Origin: Gammaproteobacteria bacterium
GTDB taxonomy: Bacteria > Pseudomonadota > Gammaproteobacteria > DSM-16500
DNA length: 39,794 nt
Direction: 5' to 3'
Assembly: GCA_021324335.1 (NCBI GenBank)
Contig: JAJPJH010000016.1
Span: 1 to 39,794, forward strand
Shown here: in pieces, positions 33,279 through 39,794 of the stretch
Position numbering within the stretch: the first letter of the stretch is position 1
Layout: the number at the start of each line of letters is the position of its first letter
Program-made: the position numbers and the translations under genes
The notes under the pieces: generated by a model
Database searches by the model: none
The model's input: the letters and a program-made list of their open reading frames with translations, nothing else
Told to the model about the DNA's origin: nothing

Positions 33279-33989
33279 TTAAGTTAAATAATGTGAATGG
33301 GATAACCAGGTTTGGTCTGGATAGTAAGCAAATATAAGAGTATTTTCTTTAATGGTATCGATAATGGGTTTTGCCAATTCTTTACTCACAGCAGGACAAC
33401 CCCAACTACGACCAATTTCCCCATATTGTCGCGCGACAGTAGGGCCCACATACCAGGCACCGTGGATCACAACGTCACGACGATAAGCATTGTCGTTAAT
33501 GCCAGGTTCTAATCCTTTAATGCGTAATGAATATCCATCCCCACCCATATAAGTCTCGCCTGTCGTTACAAATACGCCAAGACTTGATTTTAAACTGCCA
33601 AGCGCATTAGAAAAAGAGGTTGCATTTAAACCGCCGCTGTTTTTACCGTGAGAAACCCATGTATAAAAAAGATTTTTTCCATTTTTTAAATCGAAAACCC
33701 ATAGACGTTTTTCAGTGGAAGGTTTGGAGTAATCAATGATAGTGAGTAATTGTTTATCGTCTAGACCTTGTGCGCGCGCTTTCATATAAGCGATGAGGCT
33801 TAAGCGGATGATGGTGGGATCTAGACCAGAGGATTGTGATTCGATAATGCGGATTTGTTTTTCAAGCCACGCTTGGGTGCCAAAAGGTTCATTATTAGGG
33901 TGGGAAAATAGCCAGGAAAATGGCCAACTGAATCCTAATAAAGTTAGGGATGCAAGTAAGAATAAGGTGTAACGTATTTTTATTGTCAT
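33279..33989 (-). CDS. Murein L,D-transpeptidase catalytic domain family protein (YkuD_2 type)
   Basis: A 236-residue protein of the YkuD_2 family. A hydrophobic N-terminus (IRYTLFLLASLTLLGFSWPF) serves as signal peptide or anchor. The catalytic domain contains VFDLKNGKNLFYTWVSHGK, VIHGAWYVG with His176, and IGRSWGCPAV with Cys198, the pattern of this transpeptidase group. It is upstream of a second, unrelated L,D-transpeptidase and divergent from ddl, forming a small cell-wall cluster. The exact reaction is not established. Confidence 0.9.
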   Translation of the reverse strand: MTIKIRYTLFLLASLTLLGFSWPFSWLFSHPNNEPFGTQAWLEKQIRIIESQSSGLDPTIIRLSLIAYMKARAQGLDDKQLLTIIDYSKPSTEKRLWVFDLKNGKNLFYTWVSHGKNSGGLNATSFSNALGSLKSSLGVFVTTGETYMGGDGYSLRIKGLEPGINDNAYRRDVVIHGAWYVGPTVARQYGEIGRSWGCPAVSKELAKPIIDTIKENTLIFAYYPDQTWLSHSHYLT

Positions 33990-34311
33990 AGGAAAGCTCT
34001 CTCTTTATTTTCTGAATTAAATTAACAATTATTAATAGGTAAGGTGATGTTTTTATTGTTATTTAATGAATCCCCAGAGCACTCCATCGACCTAATGAGC
34101 TAATAGGGGAGTGTTATTTTTATACAGCCGAGTAGGGATTGTCAAATGATTAATTCGCAGCAATCTGATGGCAGTTGGCAGGAAAAGAGGGTATAGATTG
34201 CGCGTTTTTTTAGAGTTAATAACTAATTTTAAAAAAGAGGAGATTTTTTATGCAAAAATTTGCTATTCTCGTTGGCTTGGTGGCATTGGGTGAATAGTAG
34301 ACGGGTTAAGT
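33990..34311. other. Intergenic region between divergent cell-wall genes
   Basis: This 322-base gap separates the minus-strand transpeptidase and plus-strand ddl. It holds an imperfect hairpin (AGCACTCC at 34078-34085 pairing with GGAGTGTT at 34108-34115, one G-T pair, 22-base loop) followed by a T-rich stretch, and a tiny open frame at 34250-34297. Promoters for both flanking genes should be here, but no strong consensus was found. Confidence 0.5.
34250..34297 (+). CDS. Tiny hydrophobic leader-like reading frame before ddl
   Basis: A 15-codon frame (MQKFAILVGLVALGE) has a strong ribosome binding site (AGAGGAG, about 7 bases before ATG) and stops 14 bases before ddl, whose own ribosome binding site is weak. 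The product looks like the start of a signal peptide. It may be a leader peptide whose translation couples to ddl, or the stub of a small secreted protein that was lost. Expression is unproven. Confidence 0.4.
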   Translation: MQKFAILVGLVALGE

Positions 34312-35448
34312 ATGAAATCATCAGACAAGATTCGAGTAGCGGTGCTCTTTGGAGGGCGGTCTGCGGAACATGAAGTTTCTTTGCAATCAGCAGCTAATAT
34401 TATTCAATTTTTGGATCCCGCTCTTTTTGAAATTGTTCCTATCGGTATCGACAAGCAAGGGAATTGGTTTTTAGATCACGATATTTTTGTGAAAAGTTTG
34501 GAACATAACAATGTGCCTCAGCTTGGTGATGATCATTCCGCTTGGTTTACACCTGAATGGGTAGGGAAACCAGTAGAGAAAAAAACAGAGAAAGCTTTGC
34601 TTCCTTCAACAGGAATGATGTTTGATGTGATTTTTCCGGCTATGCATGGGTCGATGTGTGAAGATGGAACCTTGCAAGGGTTATTAGAACTTGCTGATCT
34701 TCCCTACGTGGGCTGTGGGGTGTTAGCTTCGGCTATTGGGATGGATAAAGATGTTTCTAAACGTTTGGTGATGGGAAAAGGGATTGCAGTTGCACCCTAT
34801 TTGGTTATTAAAAAAGAGGAATGGCAATATTATTCTGATCGAATTGCTCAGCAAGTTAATGAGAAATTAGCTTATCCTGTTTTTGTTAAACCGGCTAATA
34901 CAGGATCCAGTATTGGGATTACGAAAGTAAAAACACCCGATCAATTAGCAGCAGCAATTAATGAAGCATTTCGATTCGATGTGAAAGTGTTGATAGAAAA
35001 AGCACTTAATATTATTGAAATTGAAGTCGCTGTATTAGAAGCCTTGGAACCTAATTGTGATCCTATCGTCAGTGTGGTGGGTGAAATCAGACCGCGACAT
35101 GAATTTTATTCTTATGATGCAAAATATATTGATGCTGAAGGAGCAGATTTGTTGATTCCAGCTGCTATTACAAATGAAATAAAGGAAAAAGCGCGGGCAG
35201 TCGCAAAAGAAATTTTCCTGACATTGGAATGCGAGGGAATGGCGCGAGTGGATTTATTCGTGGATAAAGAAACAAACCAAATTTATTTTAATGAGGTTAA
35301 TACGATTCCAGGTTTTACCCAAATCAGTATGTATCCTAAATTAATGGGTGCATCCGGTATTTCTTACTCTCAATTACTCACGCATCTTATTCAACTCGCC
35401 ATGAAGAGGCATACTCGCAAGCGTGAGTTAATTCGGAGTTATGTATAA
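34312..35448 (+). CDS. ddl: D-alanine--D-alanine ligase
   Basis: A 378-residue ATP-grasp enzyme that makes the D-Ala-D-Ala dipeptide for peptidoglycan. The N-terminus VAVLFGGRSAEHEVSLQSA, the PAMHGSMCEDGTLQGLLE segment, GCGVLASAIGMDKDVSKRL, FVKPANTGSSIGI, ARVDLFVD and FNEVNTIPGFTQISMYPKL are all typical of Ddl. The length is close to the DdlA type. Its last 8 bases overlap the start of the TolC-family gene. Confidence 0.96.
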   Translation: MKSSDKIRVAVLFGGRSAEHEVSLQSAANIIQFLDPALFEIVPIGIDKQGNWFLDHDIFVKSLEHNNVPQLGDDHSAWFTPEWVGKPVEKKTEKALLPSTGMMFDVIFPAMHGSMCEDGTLQGLLELADLPYVGCGVLASAIGMDKDVSKRLVMGKGIAVAPYLVIKKEEWQYYSDRIAQQVNEKLAYPVFVKPANTGSSIGITKVKTPDQLAAAINEAFRFDVKVLIEKALNIIEIEVAVLEALEPNCDPIVSVVGEIRPRHEFYSYDAKYIDAEGADLLIPAAITNEIKEKARAVAKEIFLTLECEGMARVDLFVDKETNQIYFNEVNTIPGFTQISMYPKLMGASGISYSQLLTHLIQLAMKRHTRKRELIRSYV

Positions 35449-36856
35449 AAGAAGTATTTGTTTTTTTATTTTTCTCATTTTATTTAATACGCTGTCTTAT
35501 GCAAAAGCACCGACAACGCTTTCATTGCAAGAAGCGATTATGTTGGCTGTTCGCACTAATCCGAATGTGCAGCAATCACAATTAAATTATGTGTTACAAA
35601 AATTTAATTTGTGGGTACAGCAATGGCAGTTTTATCCGCATTATTCATTTCAGGTGGATACGGTCTATACGCGAAATGGAACATCGGGTCAGTTGACTGG
35701 TCAAAGTGTCAGTGTTCAACCAGGTGCTTCTTTATTGACACCCATCGGTACGCAATTCACTTTGAACTCCACTAATACTCAAAACGGCGATCATTTTATT
35801 CCGCAGCTATCGTTAGCAGTATCTCAACCGTTAATGCGAGGGTTTGGTAAAGCTGTGGTAGAAGCTGCGCTAGAGAATGCACGCGATACGGAAATGATCT
35901 CCCGATTGGCAATAGAAGGGACATTACGCACGACGATAACAACGGTGATTAATGCTTATTTAGATGTGATGACAGCCGAACAAAATATTGTGATTGATGA
36001 AAAAGCGCTTACACGGGCGCAAGAATCGGTTGAACAGACGAAATTATTTATTAAAGCAGGACATAAAGCAGGTAATGAATTAATAACAGTGCAAGCAGAT
36101 GTGGCAAGTGCACAAACTAAATTGGCGAATGATAAGAATTTACTGAAACAAACCCAGTATGCTTTATTAACGGCAATTGGTATTGATCCTAATGCTACTA
36201 TTAATTTTGATCACCTTAATTTAGAGGAATTAAATAAAAAATATCATTTGACTACATTAGATGATGCTAAAAAACTTATCTTAGAAAATGATATTCAATA
36301 CCAGACAGATCAGATTACCTTGAATGGATCTACTTCGCGGAATTTATTGGTAGCAGAAGATAATGCCCGCTGGCAATTGAATTTGACAGCAAATGCTACA
36401 GCAGGAAATAATTCTGCGGGTAATTTATTTAGTAATGAGAGCCAATCGCAAAGTATAGGATTAACTTTACAAATTCCTATTGATGATCAACAAGCAAAAC
36501 AGGCAGTACTTAGTGCAAAAATTGCATTGAAAGAAGCAAAGCTAGCTTTAAAGCAGGAGAAATGGGCGAAAGAAACGAGTGCAATTAATGGTTGGAATAG
36601 TGTTATTAGTGCAGATCAAGCTTTACGTTTTGCTGGCGATGCAGAAAAATTACAGGAAAAAACGTATTACATTAGTTATCAAAAATACTTGCATGGATTG
36701 ATAGATAGTTTGGAATTACAGTCTGCGCAAACTCAGCTTATTCAAGCGCAGCAAGTATTATTAAATGCACAAGTGAATTATATCAAATCATTAGTGAATA
36801 TGGATTTACTCATCGGAAATACATTAAAGACTTGGAACTTAAAGGTGAGAGTATGA
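35441..36856 (+). CDS. TolC family outer membrane protein
   Basis: A 471-residue outer-membrane efflux protein. The signal peptide MYKRSICFFIFLILFNTLSYA is followed by two structurally repeated halves of long alpha helices and beta segments. LSLQEAIMLAVRTNPNVQQSQ is typical of the first repeat, and LEEL plus TLDDAKKLILEND starts the second. It forms the trimeric exit duct of tripartite efflux or secretion systems. It overlaps ddl by 8 bases, and its stop overlaps the adaptor gene by 4 bases (ATGA). Confidence 0.92.
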   Translation: MYKRSICFFIFLILFNTLSYAKAPTTLSLQEAIMLAVRTNPNVQQSQLNYVLQKFNLWVQQWQFYPHYSFQVDTVYTRNGTSGQLTGQSVSVQPGASLLTPIGTQFTLNSTNTQNGDHFIPQLSLAVSQPLMRGFGKAVVEAALENARDTEMISRLAIEGTLRTTITTVINAYLDVMTAEQNIVIDEKALTRAQESVEQTKLFIKAGHKAGNELITVQADVASAQTKLANDKNLLKQTQYALLTAIGIDPNATINFDHLNLEELNKKYHLTTLDDAKKLILENDIQYQTDQITLNGSTSRNLLVAEDNARWQLNLTANATAGNNSAGNLFSNESQSQSIGLTLQIPIDDQQAKQAVLSAKIALKEAKLALKQEKWAKETSAINGWNSVISADQALRFAGDAEKLQEKTYYISYQKYLHGLIDSLELQSAQTQLIQAQQVLLNAQVNYIKSLVNMDLLIGNTLKTWNLKVRV

Positions 36857-37989
36857 TGATGAAATGGGTATGGTTATTAATAATTTTATGTTTGTCAGCC
36901 TGTTCACAAGAAAAAAATACTAGCAAAGGGCATGAATTAACAATTGAAGAGCATGCTTTTTCTACCCCGCTCTTTTATTCTGGCACCGTACAGCCTTTGA
37001 AAACCTTGGTGGTTCCGAGTGTTGCGGATGGCATCGTGCTTGATATGCCATTTCAATATGGCGATGAAGTGAAAGCAGGACAATTATTATTTACGATTTC
37101 CTCCACTAAATTTATGACGGATTATAAAGCTGCTTTTATGCAATATATCAAAGCTAAGAATGAGTTTAATAATAGCCAAACTCAAATGCAGGAAGCTGAA
37201 TTTTTGCATAAGAACCAATTGATTTCAGATGATGAGTACAAACTTAAAAAATCTAATTTTTATAGTAATCAACTGGCTTTATTACAAGCTAAAGATGCTT
37301 TAGAAAATTTGCTGAATCAATTAAATATAAAAGGTATAGACCTTTATCAGTTGTCTATTTTTGACATCGATAAAATTACTCAAGCCATGAATTTGCAAAT
37401 GAATGAAGGGAAAAATTTACAAATTCTTTCACCTGCTTCTGGGGTGGTTTTATCGGCAGGGAAAGAAGATGGGGAAATAAAAAAAATTGCGAAAGGGGAT
37501 GCAATTAAACAAGGCGATGTGTTGGCAGTGATTGGCGATATGAGTGGTTTAAGCGTGCATATTAAAGTTAATGAATTGACGGTCAATCAATTAAAAATAG
37601 GACAAAAAGTAAAGGTGACAGGGATGGCATTTGCTAATGAAACGTTGGCGGGTGAAATTAAACAAATCGATAAACAAGCAGAAACAGCGAATAATGGGAT
37701 GCCGGTGTTTTCTGTTGAAGTGATGGTGCCGCATTTAACGCCGGAACAGCAAAAAGAAATTCATGTAGGAATGAGTGCGAAAGTGGAAATCAATATTGAA
37801 GAAAAGCCGCAAATCATGGTACCGCTTAAGGCGATTAATGAAAAGAATGGGGCTTATTACGTGCAGCTTTATGATAAGAAAACGCGAATGATACGGGAAG
37901 CAGCGGTGACGCCGGGTAAAACGACGGTGGATTCGGTGGCGATTTTATCGGGCTTAAAGCCGGGGGAGGCGATTGTTATTCCGGATTAG
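36853..37989 (+). CDS. Lipoprotein periplasmic adaptor subunit (HlyD/MacA-like)
   Basis: A membrane-fusion protein linking an inner-membrane transporter to the TolC-family duct. I start at ATG 36853 (MMMKWVWLLIILCLSACS), giving 378 residues. It has a lipobox LSAC with Cys17, so it is probably anchored as a lipoprotein. A TTG seven codons upstream is unlikely. The biotinyl-lipoyl halves flank a coiled-coil hairpin (about 95-160), followed by beta-barrel strands (VHIKVNELTVNQLKIGQKVKVTG). It is likely MacA-like, given the ABC ATPase downstream. Confidence 0.88.
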   Translation: MMMKWVWLLIILCLSACSQEKNTSKGHELTIEEHAFSTPLFYSGTVQPLKTLVVPSVADGIVLDMPFQYGDEVKAGQLLFTISSTKFMTDYKAAFMQYIKAKNEFNNSQTQMQEAEFLHKNQLISDDEYKLKKSNFYSNQLALLQAKDALENLLNQLNIKGIDLYQLSIFDIDKITQAMNLQMNEGKNLQILSPASGVVLSAGKEDGEIKKIAKGDAIKQGDVLAVIGDMSGLSVHIKVNELTVNQLKIGQKVKVTGMAFANETLAGEIKQIDKQAETANNGMPVFSVEVMVPHLTPEQQKEIHVGMSAKVEINIEEKPQIMVPLKAINEKNGAYYVQLYDKKTRMIREAAVTPGKTTVDSVAILSGLKPGEAIVIPD

Positions 37990-38214
37990 GGGTTAAAATG
38001 GCAATTAATTTTTCAAGCCCTCTCTTGAAAGGTAAAATCTCTATGCCTTGCTGATATTCTTCATGATCACCGCATCAGCCATAAATGCTTTAAGCCCATT
38101 CAAGCCTGAACGACTGACGGAGCGTGTACGCTTTATTTCGAATGCAAATAAACCGTGCTCGTCTGTTGGCATAAGATTTTTAATGTTAAGTGTCAATATT
38201 TCAATGGGTACCAT
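37977..38214 (-). pseudogene. Decayed C-terminal fragment of an AAA ATPase/DUF4143-type protein
   Basis: The minus strand reads TDEHGLFAFEIKRTRSV and SGLNGLKAFMAD, the end pattern of AAA-ATPase/DUF4143 proteins (nuclease-like EIKR, then LKAF-x-x-D-x-P). It then shifts frame into HEEYQQGIEILPFKRGLEKL and stops at 37979-37977, overlapping the end of the adaptor gene. The expected tract between the two pieces is missing and the ATPase half is absent. A small in-frame ATG at 38214 gives no credible gene. The remnant lies between the adaptor and ATPase genes of the efflux system. Confidence 0.65.
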
Positions 38215-38227
38215 AATTTATGCAATT

Positions 38228-38257
38228 TTGCATAAATTTTCCCAAATTGCATATAAT
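38228..38257 (+). promoter_or_regulatory. Probable promoter of the MacB-type ATPase gene
   Basis: TTGCAT (38228-38233) and a perfect TATAAT (38252-38257) are separated by 18 bases, 33 bases before the TTG start at 38291. The near-repeat TTGCATAAATT / TTGCATATAATT overlaps it. This gives the ATPase gene its own promoter after the decayed insert. Confidence 0.6.
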
Positions 38258-38290
38258 TTATTTTTTATTTTATTTAACAAGGGGTTAACA

Positions 38291-38971
38291 TTGTCATCTT
38301 TGATTAAATTAGAAAATATCACCAAGGTCTATCGTATGGGTGAAAATGAATTACCCGTGCTAAAAAATGTTCACTTTCAATTGGACCGAGGGGAAATGAC
38401 AGCGATTGTAGGAATGTCGGGGTCGGGTAAATCGACGCTGATGAATATTCTTGGTTTTCTGGATCGCTGCACAGAGGGTCGGTATATTTTTTCTGGCAGA
38501 GATGTTTCGTATTTATCAGAATTGGAATTAGCTGCTATACGTAATCAGAAGATTGGTTTTGTGTTTCAATCCTTTTTTTTATTACCCCGCTCCACTGCTT
38601 TGCAAAATGTCATGCTGCCTTTATTTTATCGCGGCACGCCGCGTGCGGAGGCAGAGCGGATGGCAAGACAGATGTTGGAGAAGGTGGGAATGGCGCATTT
38701 AGCGGAACATAAACCGAATCAGCTTTCAGGTGGCCAGCAACAGCGAGTTGCGATTGCGCGGGCGTTGGTGGGAGATCCGGAAGTGATTTTGGCAGATGAG
38801 CCGACGGGGGCGTTGGATTCCCAGACGGGGGATGAGGTGATGGAGTTGTTTACGACATTAAATCGTAAAGAAGGTCGCACGATTGTTATCATTACGCACG
38901 ATAAATCGATTAGCGCGCGTTGTCAGCGGGTGGTGATGATGAAGGATGGAAGGATAGTGGATGTTGATTAA
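38291..38971 (+). CDS. ABC transporter ATP-binding protein, MacB/LolD type
   Basis: A 226-residue ATPase from the TTG start at 38291, with AAGGGG about 6 bases upstream. The open frame continues upstream to 38048, but those residues cross the decayed fragment and promoter. It has Walker A GMSGSGKS (41-48), the Q-loop [11 protein letters not shown], the LSGGQQQR signature, Walker [10 protein letters not shown], and the THD switch (IITHDKSI). This group powers MacB-like or LolCDE transporters and normally sits beside a FtsX-type permease gene. None follows here. With the TolC and adaptor genes it suggests a MacAB-TolC-like exporter missing its permease locally. Confidence 0.92.
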   Translation: MSSLIKLENITKVYRMGENELPVLKNVHFQLDRGEMTAIVGMSGSGKSTLMNILGFLDRCTEGRYIFSGRDVSYLSELELAAIRNQKIGFVFQSFFLLPRSTALQNVMLPLFYRGTPRAEAERMARQMLEKVGMAHLAEHKPNQLSGGQQQRVAIARALVGDPEVILADEPTGALDSQTGDEVMELFTTLNRKEGRTIVIITHDKSISARCQRVVMMKDGRIVDVD

Positions 38972-38992
38972 TGTCTGTACCATACATTCATG

Positions 38993-39718
38993 TTACTTTT
39001 TTTTATATGCATATGTAATATCCAGATCATCTTTACACGATTTTTCCTGTTGCTTTTTTAGATCTTTTTTTATCAAAATTTTTTGATAAGTAAGATCGTT
39101 ATCATCTTGAGGATGCTTAACAATATTATCTCTAAAAAATAGCATTTTATTAGTATATTGCTTGTTTTTTATAACATAGCCTTCTTTTAAGATAGAGCCT
39201 TCGTAAAATCGTCTACAATAAGCTTGAATGAAATTTTCAAAAGCTTTGAGATTATTTTTACGGATGGTATCAATTAAGCTCGTGAGTGATTCAGGGGCAA
39301 AATTCACACTGCCGTAATATAGCTCTATTAATTCAGATTTTTCAGCTGTTTTTAAAGTAAACTTTCGATTGGAATTATCTATGGTTTCAGGATAAGCATT
39401 GTAATGAGAATGCAATCTTTTTAATAATTCATTATATGTAATAAAAAATTCCTCACCTATGTGCGGAATAAAAAAGAATAATGGTTCATTGTTATTATTT
39501 AATCCTAAAAAGATAACATTTTCACCTTGACTTGCTCCCGTAATATGCTTTTGATTATAATCTCTTATGCCACCCACCCAAAAACGAGCACCTATATGAG
39601 GATCGGGGTTCAATAGAAGATCTTGTAAGGTGACATTTTTATTGCCCTTACATAAACCATAAAGTACGGCAAAATCAAACCACCGCGCAAGCTTTAAAAA
39701 GAGCCGAGAAACATACGG
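38993..39718 (-). pseudogene. Orphan protein gene, 5'-truncated at an IS3 fragment
   Basis: A minus-strand frame ending at 38993 continues open to a stop at 39721-39719. From TTG 39613 it gives 206 residues; the frame upstream of it (RLFLKLARWFDFAVLYGLCK, then NKNVTLQDLLLNPDPHIG) also reads like protein but has no usable start. The real start has probably been removed by the neighbouring IS3 fragment. The product is hydrophilic, with aromatic strands (NEPLFFFIPHIGEEFFITYN) and a Lys-rich tail. I do not recognise it. It could still be expressed from the TTG, so pseudogene status is inferred from the junction. Confidence 0.6.
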
Positions 39719-39794
39719 TTATCGTCGTGTTCATGATGATCTGATTGATCAAAATGAATCATGCGGAAAACATCGTGTTGCACGTTTAATGCGA
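39663..39794 (+). pseudogene. IS3-family transposase (OrfB) fragment, cut by window edge
   Basis: The plus strand from about 39699 reads KSRETYGYRRVHDDL and GKHRVARLMR, the TYG-x-RR...H-x-VARLMR motif just before the integrase core of IS3-family OrfB. The frame has a TAA at 39660-39662, and bases before about 39695 do not match the family, so the upstream part of the transposase is missing. The continuing part lies outside the window. The boundary between the orphan-gene remnant and the IS3 fragment is near 39690-39700. Confidence 0.8.

Noticed and set aside
38048..38290. Upstream extension of the MacB-type ATPase
   Set aside because: It crosses a decayed minus-strand gene fragment and the promoter; TTG 38291 with a good ribosome binding site gives the normal family length.

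Overview
The window reads as a chromosome segment of an AT-rich gammaproteobacterium, most like the Legionellales/Coxiellaceae group of amoeba- or arthropod-associated intracellular bacteria. The basis is protein style (FolK-FolP fusion, SufB-C-D-S-U with SufT and Grx4, the rpmH-rnpA-yidD-yidC-mnmE order) and many lysine/glutamate-rich orphan proteins that resemble secreted effectors in general character. The species assignment is inference. No rRNA, tRNA or CRISPR array was seen.

Layout. 1-4192: the left edge holds the start of an Rpn/YhgA-like nuclease-transposase, then the conserved minus-strand block rpmH-rnpA-yidD-yidC-mnmE with a visible rpmH promoter; dnaA is not beside it. 4302-10647: an AT-rich accessory island of orphan genes. 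A two-gene cassette (a large protein with a central hydrophobic hairpin plus a small coiled-coil protein) occurs twice in tandem. It is followed by a complete-looking ISAs1-family insertion sequence and a third hairpin protein that appears to carry a coiled-coil tail of its own. 10637-13311: a nucleotidyltransferase with a truncated HEPN-like partner, a GC-rich mgtC gene, an AAA ATPase fused to a nuclease-like domain, and a decayed second mgtC tail. 13318-16890: a 1190-residue orphan coiled-coil protein whose ribosome binding site can pair with an upstream complementary stretch.

16994-23686: a nine-gene minus-strand suf operon for iron-sulfur cluster assembly (Rrf2 regulator, sufB, C, D, S, U, an A-type carrier, sufT, grxD). 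23788-27422: an orphan protein, a dihydrouridine synthase, a BrnT/BrnA toxin-antitoxin pair with a clear promoter/operator, and an aldo/keto reductase. 27419-32045: folate genes (folB, fused folKP, folC) with two orphan genes lodged between folKP and folC.

32073-35448: an AT-rich gap with DnaA-box-like sites, two different L,D-transpeptidases and ddl, all tied to peptidoglycan. 35441-38971: a TolC-family protein, a lipoprotein adaptor and a MacB-type ABC ATPase, with a decayed ATPase-gene fragment in between and no permease gene following. 38993-39794: a 5'-truncated orphan gene abutting an IS3-family transposase fragment. The recurring theme is stable housekeeping operons separated by accessory islands that contain IS elements, toxin-antitoxin modules, decayed genes and lineage-specific proteins.
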